This document shows, one piece after another, positions 24,207-33,017 of a stretch of DNA of 38,512 bases; within the stretch, counting starts at the first letter, position 1, and the number at the start of each line of letters is the position of its first letter. Below the pieces are notes generated by a model. It had not been told where the DNA came from. It searched no databases and saw only the letters and a list, made by a program, of their open reading frames with translations. The position numbers and the translations under genes were made by a program. Source of the DNA: an uncultured Merdimonas sp. (GTDB taxonomy: Bacteria > Bacillota > Clostridia > Lachnospirales > Lachnospiraceae). Location: contig CALWQJ010000006.1 in NCBI GenBank assembly GCA_944383645.1, positions 1 to 38,512 on the forward strand, given 5' to 3'.

Positions 24207-26114
24207 ATGATACTTTCATGCCAGAACATCCGAAAAGCCTTTGGCACGGACGTCATTTTGAAAAACGCGTCCTTTCATATAGAAGACAGGGAAAAGGCCG
24301 CCGTCGTCGGCATCAACGGCGCCGGAAAGTCCACCCTCCTGAAAATCATTGTGGGCGAGCTGGAGGCGGACTCCGGCGAGGCCGTGCTCGCGAAGGGAAA
24401 GACCCTGGGCTACCTGGCCCAGCACCAGGATCTTCTGAGCAGCAATACCATTTACGAGGAGCTGCTCACCGTCAAGCAGGAGGTGCTTGATCTGGAACGG
24501 GACATGCACGCCCTGGAACGGCGCATGAAGGAGCTCTCCGGGGAGGACCTGGAGACCGCGCTCTCCCAGTACACCCGGCTGAGCCATGAATTTGAGCAGC
24601 GAAACGGCTACGCCTGCAAAAGCGAGGTGGTGGGCGTGCTCAAGGGACTGGGCTTTGAGGAGGAGGATTTTGAGAAGCAGGTCAACACCCTTTCCGGCGG
24701 ACAGAAGACCCGGGTATCCTTAGGAAAGCTTCTGCTCTCCCACCCGGATCTCATCCTTCTGGACGAGCCCACGAACCATCTGGATATGAACTCCATCGCC
24801 TGGCTGGAGACTTTCCTTCTGAACTACGACGGAGCCGTCCTGGTGGTGGCCCACGATCGGTATTTCCTGAACCGGATCGCCACGAAGATCATCGAGATCG
24901 ACGCGGGCGAGGTGACCGTGTTCCAGGGAAATTATTCGGATTACGCCGCCAAAAAGGCGCAGCTTCGGGAGGCGAGGATGAACGCCTGGCTGAACCAGCA
25001 GCGGGAAATCAAGCACCAGGAGGAGGTCATCGCCAAGCTCAAATCCTTCAACCGGGAAAAATCCATCCGGCGGGCGGAGAGCCGGGAGAAAATGCTGGAG
25101 AAAATGGACGTTCTGGAGAAGCCCACGGAGGTACGCTCCGAGATGCACATCACCCTGGAGCCGAAAATCACCAGCGGAAACGACGTCCTGACCGTGGAGC
25201 ATCTGGCCAAGTCCTTCGGATCCCTGCAGCTTTTCTCCGATCTGAGCTTTTCCATCAAGCGCGGCGAGCGCGTGGCCCTGATCGGAAATAACGGCACCGG
25301 AAAGACGACCATCCTCAAAATCCTGAACGGCCTCCTGGACGCGGACCGGGGCTCCTTTACCCTGGGGACGAAGGTCCAGATTGGCTACTACGATCAGGAG
25401 CACCATGTCCTTCACCCGGAAAAGACGCTCTTCGAAGAGATCTCCGACGCCTATCCGGACCTGGACAACACCACCATCCGCAGCACGCTGGCAGCTTTTC
25501 TCTTCACCGGCGACGACGTCTTCAAGCGCATCGCCGATTTGAGCGGCGGCGAGCGGGGCCGGGTCTCCCTGGCCAAACTGATGCTTTCCGAAGCCAATTT
25601 CCTGATCCTGGACGAGCCCACGAACCATCTGGATATCGTCTCCAAGGAGATCCTGGAGCAGGCCCTGAACCGCTACACGGGAACCGTCCTCTACGTCTCC
25701 CACGACCGCTATTTCATCAACACGACAGCCACCCGGATTCTGGACCTGACCGGCGGCGTCCTGGTAAATTATATCGGAAATTATGATTATTATCTGGAAA
25801 AGCACGATATCCTGACTCCCGCCTCCCAGCTCCCCGGCGCTGCACCCGAGGAGGAGGAGCCCTCTGCCGCGAAGCTGGACTGGAAGCAGCAAAAGGAAGA
25901 GCAGGCCAGACAGCGGAAACGGGAAAACGATCTGAAAAAGACGGAGAACGAAATTTTCGAACTGGAAACCCGGGACGCGGAGATTAACGAACTGATGACC
26001 CGGGAAGAGGTCTATACGAACGCGGCAGAATGCCAGAAGCTCCACCGGGAGCAGGAGGAAATCAAAAGCCGTCTGGAAGCTTTATACGAACAATGGGAAA
26101 CGCTGGCTCAGTGA
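24207..26114 (+). CDS. ABC-F family ATPase, YdiF-like
   Basis: 635 aa, two ABC domains without membrane segments. ABC-F proteins bind the ribosomal E site and relieve stalling; some confer antibiotic protection. Domain 1 has Walker A GINGAGKST and signature LSGGQKTR; the inter-domain linker (about 245-320, charged, NQQREIKHQEEVIAKLKSFNREKS) is the P-site tRNA interacting motif; domain 2 has GNNGTGKTT and LSGGERGR, both with LDEPTNHLD. A charged coiled-coil tail from about residue 560 completes it. Location next to rex matches Bacillus ydiF, so a housekeeping member is more likely than a resistance one. ATG at 24207 has GAGG 8 bases upstream. The stop overlaps the convergent gene by 7 bases. 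Confidence 0.92.
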   Translation: MILSCQNIRKAFGTDVILKNASFHIEDREKAAVVGINGAGKSTLLKIIVGELEADSGEAVLAKGKTLGYLAQHQDLLSSNTIYEELLTVKQEVLDLERDMHALERRMKELSGEDLETALSQYTRLSHEFEQRNGYACKSEVVGVLKGLGFEEEDFEKQVNTLSGGQKTRVSLGKLLLSHPDLILLDEPTNHLDMNSIAWLETFLLNYDGAVLVVAHDRYFLNRIATKIIEIDAGEVTVFQGNYSDYAAKKAQLREARMNAWLNQQREIKHQEEVIAKLKSFNREKSIRRAESREKMLEKMDVLEKPTEVRSEMHITLEPKITSGNDVLTVEHLAKSFGSLQLFSDLSFSIKRGERVALIGNNGTGKTTILKILNGLLDADRGSFTLGTKVQIGYYDQEHHVLHPEKTLFEEISDAYPDLDNTTIRSTLAAFLFTGDDVFKRIADLSGGERGRVSLAKLMLSEANFLILDEPTNHLDIVSKEILEQALNRYTGTVLYVSHDRYFINTTATRILDLTGGVLVNYIGNYDYYLEKHDILTPASQLPGAAPEEEEPSAAKLDWKQQKEEQARQRKRENDLKKTENEIFELETRDAEINELMTREEVYTNAAECQKLHREQEEIKSRLEALYEQWETLAQ

Positions 26115-26129
26115 TTGTCCAGCGTTTCC
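26096..26129. terminator. hairpin spanning two convergent stop codons
   Basis: GGAAACGCTGG (26096-26106) and CCAGCGTTTCC (26119-26129), perfect 11-bp arms. The ABC-F stop is in the 12-base loop, and the acyltransferase-partner stop also falls there. No T tract; a bidirectional terminator is inferred from position. Confidence 0.5.
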
Positions 26130-27106
26130 ATAAATTCATGCACATTGTCATCCGTCACATAGACGCCGAAGCCCTGGCTCTCCAGGCTTTCATCTCTTTT
26201 CCCATAGAAAATACGGTCAATGATCATATCGCCCAGCTCCTCCGTGTAGTGGCTGGCCTCGTAAAAATAGTTCCTGTTCTGGGTGACAGCGTTCACGCCG
26301 CTGAAGTTATAATACCCTTCGCCGGAGGCGCCTGAAAGCCACAGGAGGAAGCTTTCATACCCATAAAATTCCGACTCCTGATAGGTCCGGTAAAACAGCG
26401 GATTCGTAAACACAATCAGATTAATGTCATATTCTTCACAGAGCGCCGCAATCTGCTTCATATCTTCAATCGCATAGCTGATGCGGTCCGTATAATAGTC
26501 ATCCCAATAGGGCGTATCCCCATCCCAGGTTCCGCCCAGGGAGGGATCGCGGACCGTACAGCCATTCTTATAATAATGCTCCACATAATCGGCATCCTCC
26601 GGTTCGTAATTCAGAATCACGTCCAGAGACAGGATCACGCCTTTGATGCTGAAATAATTAGCATAAAATCCCAGCTTATTGTTTCTCGGATATGGGATGC
26701 GGTAAAACTGATTCTGATGAAGCTCCGGATTCACAAAGCAGGAAATATTGTCAACGCCAATCATGACATTTTTCGGTATAATTCCATGTTCGATCATCGT
26801 TTGCAGATTCTCCAGGTGTTCCGCCGGGAGTCCCTCCGAATAGGACATGTTGTACCATTTTCCCTCCGGAATGCGGTCCACATTGACAAAGCCTGTCCGG
26901 GACGAGCCGAACAGGAAGGAATCAAACTTGTCCGGATTGTGCAGGATATACTCCATCTTGATATAATTGCTGTTTGGCTCCACGCCGTTATCCCGAATCT
27001 GCCGCCAGTGAAACACATTATAGGGATCCACCGCCATGGGAATGGCGATTTCCAGCACCAGAATAAACAGGATAAACGGGCATATTTTCCATAAAAATTT
27101 CTTCAT
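26108..27106 (-). CDS. SGNH/AlgX-like protein, probable partner of the MBOAT acyltransferase
   Basis: 332 aa. An uncleaved signal-anchor (residues about 4-24, FLWKICPFILFILVLEIAIPMAV) places the rest outside the cell. The segment FDSFLFGSSRTGFVNVD near residue 65 resembles the block I serine of SGNH hydrolases, and a C-terminal ASHYTEELGDMIIDRI may supply the His. DltD/AlgX/PatB-type proteins receive an acyl group from an MBOAT channel and pass it to a surface polysaccharide. The MBOAT gene lies 260 bases upstream on the same strand, separated by two palindromic elements. ATG at 27106 has a weak AAGGAAG site. The acceptor polymer is unknown. No biosynthesis gene is nearby. Confidence 0.8.
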   Translation of the reverse strand: MKKFLWKICPFILFILVLEIAIPMAVDPYNVFHWRQIRDNGVEPNSNYIKMEYILHNPDKFDSFLFGSSRTGFVNVDRIPEGKWYNMSYSEGLPAEHLENLQTMIEHGIIPKNVMIGVDNISCFVNPELHQNQFYRIPYPRNNKLGFYANYFSIKGVILSLDVILNYEPEDADYVEHYYKNGCTVRDPSLGGTWDGDTPYWDDYYTDRISYAIEDMKQIAALCEEYDINLIVFTNPLFYRTYQESEFYGYESFLLWLSGASGEGYYNFSGVNAVTQNRNYFYEASHYTEELGDMIIDRIFYGKRDESLESQGFGVYVTDDNVHEFMETLDNH

Positions 27107-27132
27107 AGATTAACTATCTTCCTTTTTCTGCA

Positions 27133-27218
27133 GGGCTGGGCGCCCTATAGAAAAACCCCCACCCCTCTTCCGCCAGACTCCGTCTGCCGGAATCGGCCCG
27201 GGGCTTTTTCTGCACGGC
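27133..27218. repeat. tandem palindromic element, copy 1 (86 bp)
   Basis: Begins GGGCTGGGCGCCCTATAG and ends TGCACGGC. It differs from copy 2 (27272-27357) at two positions, 27156 and 27161. Both changes lie in the left arm of the outer stem, so its stem is less complete than in copy 2. It contains an internal stem TTCCGnCAGAC/GTCTGnCGGAA with a TCC loop. Confidence 0.85.
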
Positions 27219-27240
27219 CTATAGTTTCGGAAAGCCGTGC

Positions 27241-27271
27241 AAGCCATGACTTCTTCCAGAAGTCATGGCTT
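27241..27271. repeat. 14-bp perfect hairpin between the two elements
   Basis: AAGCCATGACTTCT (27241-27254), loop TCC, AGAAGTCATGGCTT (27258-27271). A neighbouring 8-bp dyad TGCACGGC (27211-27218) / GCCGTGCA (27234-27241) links it to copy 1. Confidence 0.85.
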
Positions 27272-27357
27272 GGGCTGGGCGCCCTATAGAAAAAGCCCCG
27301 CCCCTCTTCCGCCAGACTCCGTCTGCCGGAATCGGCCCGGGGCTTTTTCTGCACGGC
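27272..27357. repeat. tandem palindromic element, copy 2 (86 bp), terminator-like
   Basis: Outer arms GAAAAAGCCCCG (27289-27300) and CGGGGCTTTTTC (27338-27349) are perfectly complementary and end in T5 on either strand, as a bidirectional intrinsic terminator would. The inner stem is the same as in copy 1. It ends 9 bases before the MBOAT stop. Confidence 0.85.
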
Positions 27358-27366
27358 TTTCCAGTA

Positions 27367-28812
27367 TCAAAACTGAAAATAGACGAACTCGTACTCGCCC
27401 AGCTGCCGGCTGTAAAGCACCACGAACAGCAGCGCGAAGTAGAACGCGTAGCGCACCGGCCCCCGGAAACGGCCCAGCCATGTCCATACACTCTGCTTCA
27501 GTTCGATATAATCATGGGCGAGAAGAACCGCGATCCAGACGAAGGCAAGCTTCAGATCGAAGCTCTGCATCAGCCCCGCCCCCTGAAGCGCCGTATACCC
27601 TGTCCTGATATATGAGACAGGATTGAGAACGCCGTCAAAAAGATGGGTCAGCACGTAGACAGCGTCCGAAAAGGTATTGGCCCTGAAAAAGATCCAGGCG
27701 ATGCAGACAAAGGCGAATACCAGAAAGACCCGGATCACGCTCCGCCTGTCCTTCTTCGGCGGGAAACGCCGGTTCCACTCCTTCTCCACAATCTGGCCCA
27801 GGCCGTGGAGGCCTCCCCAGATCACAAAGGTCCAGCTGGCCCCGTGCCAGAGTCCGCTCACCAGGAAGGTGGCAAGCAGGTTGCACCTGGTTTTCCACTC
27901 TCCTCTCCTGCTGCCGCCTAAGGGGATGTAGACATAGTCCCGGAACCAGGTGGAAAGGGAAATGTGCCAGCGGCTCCAGAATTCCTTCAGAGACGCCGCG
28001 AAATACGGGCTTTTGAAATTTACCATCAGCTCGATATCCAGAAGCTTCGCCACGCCTCTGGCGATATCGGAATAACCGGAAAAATCGCAGTAAACCTGGA
28101 AGGCATAGAAAAAGGTGGCCACCCCAAGGGCGATTCCCGTATAGGCCGTGACGTTATTATAAACTACATCCACCAGCGATACGACCACGTCCGCGATGGC
28201 GATTTTCTTGAAATAACCCCAGGCAATCAGCTTCGCGCCCTCGATGGCTCTGTCCGCGTCAAAGCTGTGCTCTTTTTCCAGCTGGGGCAGCAGATGCTCC
28301 GCCCGCTCGATGGGTCCAGCCAGAAGCAGCGGAAAGAACGAGACGAACACAGCGTACTTCCCGAAGTGCGCGCAGGCCTTTGTCTTTCCCTTATAGACGT
28401 CGATAACATAGCCCAGGGACTGGAAGATATAGAAGGAAATTCCCACCGGCAGCACCAGGTTCAGCGTCACCGGGCTTATGGGCAGGGAAACCCGCGCAAG
28501 CAGATCCGCCAATGTCCCACTTAGGAAATTGAAGTATTTAAAGACGAACAGAATGCCCAGACAGAAAACGAGGGCCGCGCCCAGGCAGAATTTCTTCTTT
28601 TTCTTTTCCTGCGTCCTGTCCAAAAGAAGAGCCGTGCCATAAGAGACGAGCGTGGTCAGAAAAAGCAGGGGCACATACTGGACGCCTGCGCTCATATAGA
28701 AGTAATAGCTGGACACCAGCAGGACGCCCCATCGATACCGCCGGGGCGTCAGCCAGTAGACCGCAAATACAATTGGCAGAAACAAATAAAACGCGTTAGA
28801 ATTAAACAGCAT
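27367..28812 (-). CDS. MBOAT family O-acyltransferase (AlgI/DltB type)
   Basis: 481 aa, polytopic, full length. It is expected to carry an acyl (often acetyl) group across the membrane for O-modification of a surface polysaccharide. The start [21 protein letters not shown] is standard for AlgI-like proteins. The conserved region [27 protein letters not shown] (279-303) and the invariant histidine in [19 protein letters not shown] (H323) are present. The ATG at 28812 lies inside the end of icd (11-base overlap), with AGAGGA about 9 bases upstream in the icd coding sequence. Its partner is the AlgX-like gene at 26108. The nature of the polymer is not shown. Confidence 0.92.
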   Translation of the reverse strand: MLFNSNAFYLFLPIVFAVYWLTPRRYRWGVLLVSSYYFYMSAGVQYVPLLFLTTLVSYGTALLLDRTQEKKKKKFCLGAALVFCLGILFVFKYFNFLSGTLADLLARVSLPISPVTLNLVLPVGISFYIFQSLGYVIDVYKGKTKACAHFGKYAVFVSFFPLLLAGPIERAEHLLPQLEKEHSFDADRAIEGAKLIAWGYFKKIAIADVVVSLVDVVYNNVTAYTGIALGVATFFYAFQVYCDFSGYSDIARGVAKLLDIELMVNFKSPYFAASLKEFWSRWHISLSTWFRDYVYIPLGGSRRGEWKTRCNLLATFLVSGLWHGASWTFVIWGGLHGLGQIVEKEWNRRFPPKKDRRSVIRVFLVFAFVCIAWIFFRANTFSDAVYVLTHLFDGVLNPVSYIRTGYTALQGAGLMQSFDLKLAFVWIAVLLAHDYIELKQSVWTWLGRFRGPVRYAFYFALLFVVLYSRQLGEYEFVYFQF

Positions 28813-30019
28813 TCAGCAGTTCCTCTAATGTCTTCCTTACTTCTTTGATAAAGCCCTCGCTGGAAAGAACCACTGGATTTTGCAGCGTCGTAATCAACGC
28901 CAGATCCTTCGTCATCTTTCCGTCCTCGATGGTCTTAAGGGCCGCCTTCTCCAGCTTGTCCGCGAAATCCATCAGAGCCTGGTTTCCATCCAGCTCTCCC
29001 CGTTTCCGGAGCGCTCCGGACCAGGCGAAGATCGTCGCCACAGAGTTCGTGGAGGTCTCCTCGCCCTTCAGGTGCTTGTAGTAATGGCGCTGCACCGTTC
29101 CGTGGGCCGCCTCGTACTCGAAATATCCATGGGGCGAAACCAGCACGGAGGTCATCATAGCCAGGGAGCCGAAGGCTGTGGCAATGAGATCGCTCATCAC
29201 GTCGCCGTCATAGTTCTTGCAGGCCCAGATATAGCCGCCCTCGGACTTGATCACGCGGGCCACCGCGTCGTCGATCAGCGTATAAAAATACTCGATGCCA
29301 AGCTCCTCGAATTTCTCCTTGTATTCCTTATCGTAAATCTCCTGGAACACATCCTTGAAATAATGGTCGTATTTCTTGGAAATCGTATCCTTCGTGGCGA
29401 ACCACAGATCCTGCTTCTGGGAAACCGCGTAGGCGAAGCAGCTTCTGGCAAAGCTCTCGATGGAGCTGGTCAGGTTGTGGACGCCCTGGGCGATGCCGCC
29501 TTCTTTAAAATCGTGAACCGTCTCGCGGATCTCCGTTCCGTCCTCACCCGTAAATACCAGCTCGCATTTTCCGGGACCGGGGATCCGAAGCTCCGTGGCC
29601 TTATAGATATCGCCGTAGGCGTGACGGGCTACTGTGATGGGCTTCTTCCAGCTTCTCACATAGGGCTCGATGCCCTTTACGATGATGGGGGCCCGGAACA
29701 CCGTTCCGTCCAGGATGGCGCGGATGGTCCCGTTGGGGCTCTTCCACATTTCCTTCAGATCATATTCCTTCATGCGGGCCGCATTGGGCGTGATGGTCGC
29801 GCACTTTACCGCCACGCCGTACTTTTTCGTAGCCTCCGCGGAGTCAATCGTCACCTGATCATTCGTAGCGTTCCGGTGCTCCAGCCCCAGATCGTAATAT
29901 TCTGTATTCAGATCGATAAACGGAAGCAGCAGCTCGTCCTTGATCATCTTCCAGAGAATCCGGGTCATCTCGTCTCCGTCCATCTCCACCAGCGGCGTCG
30001 TCATCTTTATCTTATCCAT
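28802..30019 (-). CDS. icd: NADP-dependent isocitrate dehydrogenase
   Basis: 405 aa from the ATG at 30019 (GGAGG 7 bases upstream); the open frame to 30076 lacks a ribosome site. It oxidises isocitrate to 2-oxoglutarate and CO2 in the cytoplasm. The start [32 protein letters not shown], the substrate loop [19 protein letters not shown] and the motif [31 protein letters not shown] mark the homodimeric, eukaryote-like class of NADP-ICDH rather than the Escherichia coli type. In strict anaerobes it feeds glutamate synthesis in a partial cycle. No aconitase or citrate synthase is in the window. Its own promoter is at 30119-30147. Confidence 0.95.
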   Translation of the reverse strand: MDKIKMTTPLVEMDGDEMTRILWKMIKDELLLPFIDLNTEYYDLGLEHRNATNDQVTIDSAEATKKYGVAVKCATITPNAARMKEYDLKEMWKSPNGTIRAILDGTVFRAPIIVKGIEPYVRSWKKPITVARHAYGDIYKATELRIPGPGKCELVFTGEDGTEIRETVHDFKEGGIAQGVHNLTSSIESFARSCFAYAVSQKQDLWFATKDTISKKYDHYFKDVFQEIYDKEYKEKFEELGIEYFYTLIDDAVARVIKSEGGYIWACKNYDGDVMSDLIATAFGSLAMMTSVLVSPHGYFEYEAAHGTVQRHYYKHLKGEETSTNSVATIFAWSGALRKRGELDGNQALMDFADKLEKAALKTIEDGKMTKDLALITTLQNPVVLSSEGFIKEVRKTLEELLNAV

Positions 30020-30118
30020 GTCAGTCCTCCTGCAATCAGTATTCGTCAAGCCCATCCCCGCATCCGAAGAGGGCATGCGCGCCGCCCGCAGTCAATCTCC
30101 GGCGGCGCTATGTGTTTT

Positions 30119-30147
30119 ATTATAGCCGATCCGCAGTCCGAGCGCAA
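30119..30147 (-). promoter_or_regulatory. promoter for icd-MBOAT
   Basis: On the minus strand TATAAT (30124-30119) with TTGCGC (30147-30142) 17 bp upstream. The -35 is weak (3 of 6). Confidence 0.55.
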
Positions 30148-30204
30148 GCCATAGTTCAAGCCGGGCCTTCCGACATCATTCAAGGCAGGCGCTCCGACAG
30201 GCGT

Positions 30205-31902
30205 TTAAAACCGCCCCAGCGCCGAAAACGCAGCGTAGAGATCCAGAATTCCATACCCCCAGACCCGGTTGGGATAAAGCTGGGACCGGCTGCGGCCCGC
30301 GCCCCGGATCATCAGCTGCTTGATTTCCAGGGTTCCGATGGTCAGGCGGCGTCCCCGGACGATTCCCCATTCCAGCATCAGAGCCGCAGCTCCCGCCGTC
30401 ACGGCGGCCGCCGCGCTGGTCCCGGTAAGCGCCGTCAGCACATTTCCCGGACCGAAGGCCGCCACATCCACCCCGGGAGCCGCCAGATCCGGCTTCAGCC
30501 TGCCCTTTCTCGTATAGCCTCTGCTGGAATCAATATAAATGCTCTCGTTTTCCGCACGGTACGCCGCCACAGTAATGGGAATCTCCGCGTTGGCCGGCTC
30601 CGTCAGGGTGATGTCCGGATTGGAATTTAAGAAAACCGTGTCCGCCGTGAGAAATCCCGTTACCGGCAGCCAGAGATTGTAGACGCCGTTTACCACCGCT
30701 TCCCCGTATACCCGGATTCTCCAGACGCCCGGCGCCGGGTCTGCCATGCGGATGACCACCAGCTGATCGCCGCTGTAGGGATCCAGGGTCTGGAAGTTCA
30801 CATAAACAACCGTCCTTTCAAAAAGGAAATCGAACCGGAGGTTTCGGACACCCAGCGTGACCCGGGGGATCTCCTCTCCCGACGGCGAGATCAGAGAGAC
30901 CGAAAGAACATCCGGCGTACTGCTCCACAGCTGCAGCATCAGCCCCCGTTCTCCCTGCGCCACCCGAAGCTCTACATCCTGGTATTCCTCATCCCTGCCC
31001 AGCGTCCCATAGAAATGATGTCCCCGGTTTGCCTCGTTTCCGCCGGCAGTGACGACGCATCTTCCAGACAGGGAGCCAATGGTATTGAGATAAAAGGACA
31101 GAGGCGAGGTTCCGGCGTGGCCCCCCATATTCGTTCCCAGAGCCATACAGATCACAAGAGGCTTGCGCTCTCTTTGCGCAAGCTCGTGAAGGAAGCGAAG
31201 CCCCAGCATGATGTCGTTTTCCTGATAGGCCTCCGCCTCCTCCGGCACCATGAAATAGTCCTTCAGATACTGCTTCGCAGGCTTTAGCTTTACCACAGCG
31301 ATATCCGCAAGAGGCGCGGCCCCTATAAAGCCCGTCTCCGGATCCATACTTCCCGCCGCGACCGCCGCCAGCTTCGTCCCATGGCCTGTCAGATCCCGGG
31401 ACGGCACAACCGCGTAGGGGCCGCCGCTTTTCAGCGCCCGGTTCAGGTCTTCCCGGCTGTACACCGTCCCATAGCCTATCCCCTCCGGCGGCGCGCCGCC
31501 CTGCTCTGTCTGATCCCAGATGGCCAGGATCCGGCTCTCTCCCGCCGAATCCTGAAAGCAGCGGTTCGTATAATCGATCCCCGTGTCGATAAGCCCCACA
31601 AGGACGCCCTGGCCTTTCAGCTCCAGCACCGGCTGATTCTGCAGCTGCAGGATGTTCGCCGCCTCCAGGCTTTCCGTCTGCAGCGGCGCGTAGAGGGCGG
31701 GCAGCACCTCGAAGCCGTACTCCGCCTCCTCCCCCGGCGGGAGAAAGGCCCGTTCCACATAAAAGACCGTATAAAAATTGTTGATAGGCTGGCGGCAGAT
31801 ATCCGGGAAAAAACGGTCCAGCTCCTCCTCGCTCAGATTCTGCTGCCAGATAAAATCCACATATTCTTCCGAAACTGCCTGCTCCCTGCAGTCTGACGCC
31901 AT
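30205..31902 (-). CDS. S8 family subtilisin-like protease, Csp-like
   Basis: 565 aa. Subtilase catalytic triad is complete: Asp106 in GLIDTGIDY, His174 in TGHGTKLAAVAAG, Ser496 in GTSAAAAVTAGAAALMLEW. A prodomain-like N-terminus (about 1-90) and a large beta-rich insertion between His and Ser (about 290-450) match the Csp germination protease group of Clostridia, in which CspB cleaves the cortex hydrolase SleC; the substrate here is an inference. No Sec signal is visible, as in Csp proteins. ATG at 31902 has GGGAG 8 bases upstream. It is downstream of a second subtilase gene, separated by the conserved-loop hairpin. Confidence 0.88.
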   Translation of the reverse strand: MASDCREQAVSEEYVDFIWQQNLSEEELDRFFPDICRQPINNFYTVFYVERAFLPPGEEAEYGFEVLPALYAPLQTESLEAANILQLQNQPVLELKGQGVLVGLIDTGIDYTNRCFQDSAGESRILAIWDQTEQGGAPPEGIGYGTVYSREDLNRALKSGGPYAVVPSRDLTGHGTKLAAVAAGSMDPETGFIGAAPLADIAVVKLKPAKQYLKDYFMVPEEAEAYQENDIMLGLRFLHELAQRERKPLVICMALGTNMGGHAGTSPLSFYLNTIGSLSGRCVVTAGGNEANRGHHFYGTLGRDEEYQDVELRVAQGERGLMLQLWSSTPDVLSVSLISPSGEEIPRVTLGVRNLRFDFLFERTVVYVNFQTLDPYSGDQLVVIRMADPAPGVWRIRVYGEAVVNGVYNLWLPVTGFLTADTVFLNSNPDITLTEPANAEIPITVAAYRAENESIYIDSSRGYTRKGRLKPDLAAPGVDVAAFGPGNVLTALTGTSAAAAVTAGAAALMLEWGIVRGRRLTIGTLEIKQLMIRGAGRSRSQLYPNRVWGYGILDLYAAFSALGRF

Positions 31903-32013
31903 AGACGGCTCTCCCGACCCATTCTTTCTATCAAACTATGCCGCCCAGGCCCCTGCCATGCCCGGTTTTTGGAAAAAGCTTCCCCGGACGCGGCCCGGCG
32001 CTCTTCAAAGCCC

Positions 32014-32065
32014 CTTAGCGTCGGTGTACCAAGGGACAATACGGTCTTTGTACACCGACGCTAAA
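32014..32065. repeat. dispersed hairpin, copy B (conserved 20-nt loop)
   Basis: Perfect 15-bp arms TTAGCGTCGGTGTAC (32015-32029) and GTACACCGACGCTAA (32050-32064) around a 20-nt loop that starts CAAGGGACAATAC. The right arm includes the stop codon of the 302-aa protease. It has no T tract on the minus strand (GGGGCTTTG follows). Same family as 3391-3430. Confidence 0.75.
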
Positions 32066-32969
32066 GGCCGAGAAGCCCTGGCACCCAGATCTGCCCCCAG
32101 CCCTGCCGGTTGCGGGGCAGTCCCAAGTCCAGGCAGGAGGAACGAAGCCGAAGCTTTACCTCCTTATTGGTAAGCGCTCTTTCTTTGGAGAGCAGAAGGG
32201 CCAGGCTCCCGGACACCACCGGCGTCGCCATGGAGGTGCCGGATTTTTCTGTGTAAAAGCTGCGGCCCGGCTTTTCGAAATCCGCATTGCAGGAGCGGAT
32301 ATAAGCCCCCGGCGCCGCCACGTCCGGCTTGCAGACACAGGCCGCAGTCGGCCCCCGCCCGGAATAATCCGTCCTCTTCCCGCCCGGAAACCGCACGGCG
32401 CGGTTGTCGTCGGAGGAGCCTACCGTGATGACCTTTGGGCTTGTTCCCGGTACCGTGATGCTGGACGGGGCGGGTCCCTGGTTGCCGGCGGCCGCGCAGA
32501 TCAAAAATCCGGCGTCCCAGGCCTCCTCCACCGCTTTTAAAAGCCCGGATTTTTTCCTCCCCTGGATCTCGGCGCTTCCTGCGGAGATGTTTACAATCCG
32601 GATATCATACTCCTTTCCATGCTCAATCAGCCAGTACAGCGCGCGGGCAAGGCTGGCGCTGCTCCCATTGCCCTCCCTGTCCAGAACCTTCAGCGAAAGA
32701 AAATGGCACCGCGGCGCAAGTCCCTGGTACCTGCCGCCGGATGCCTCTCCTGTTCCTCCTATGATTCCGCAGATGTGGGTGCCATGACCGCAGTCATCGC
32801 CTCCCTCCGCGGAAGCTGTAAGATAATTATAAGAATAAACCAGTCTGCCGCGCAGATCCGGATGTCTTTCATTTACGCCGGAATCCAGCACTGCCACGCC
32901 GATTCCGTCCCCGAAAATCCCCTGCTTGTAGGCGCAGGAAACCCCTGTGAGTTCCCGTACCCTGTTCAT
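32061..32969 (-). CDS. S8 family subtilisin-like serine protease, compact form
   Basis: 302 aa with a complete triad: Asp29 in VAVLDSGVNERHPDL, His62 in CGHGTHICGIIGG, Ser246 in SGTSMATPVVSG. A 20-residue N-terminal segment replaces a long prodomain, and there is no signal peptide, so it resembles intracellular subtilisins. Asn in AAAGNQGPAPSS is the oxyanion residue. The ATG at 32969 overlaps one arm of an 11-bp hairpin (32968-33001) whose loop contains the GAGG site. It follows the transporter gene by 48 bases. The role is unknown; protein turnover or sporulation are options. Confidence 0.9.
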   Translation of the reverse strand: MNRVRELTGVSCAYKQGIFGDGIGVAVLDSGVNERHPDLRGRLVYSYNYLTASAEGGDDCGHGTHICGIIGGTGEASGGRYQGLAPRCHFLSLKVLDREGNGSSASLARALYWLIEHGKEYDIRIVNISAGSAEIQGRKKSGLLKAVEEAWDAGFLICAAAGNQGPAPSSITVPGTSPKVITVGSSDDNRAVRFPGGKRTDYSGRGPTAACVCKPDVAAPGAYIRSCNADFEKPGRSFYTEKSGTSMATPVVSGSLALLLSKERALTNKEVKLRLRSSCLDLGLPRNRQGWGQIWVPGLLGL

Positions 32970-33001
32970 AACAGAAAAACCTCTTTTCGCTTTTCTGTTA
33001 T
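32968..33001 (-). promoter_or_regulatory. hairpin with the ribosome site in its loop at the compact protease start
   Basis: On the minus strand ATAACAGAAAA (33001-32991) pairs with TTTTCTGTTAT (32978-32968), loop of 12 bases containing AGAGG. The first two bases of the start codon are in the stem. Confidence 0.5.
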
Positions 33002-33017
33002 CATATGCGCTTCTCTT

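Noticed and set aside
27133..27357. CRISPR array
   Set aside because: Only two units, 86 bp each, with a palindromic spacer and no cas genes.
27145..27608. Several short frames with repeated GRFRQTESGGRG-like segments
   Set aside because: They come from the duplicated palindromic elements and their repeats, and have no ribosome sites.
28880..30154. 424-codon plus-strand frame over icd
   Set aside because: Antisense shadow of a conserved enzyme.
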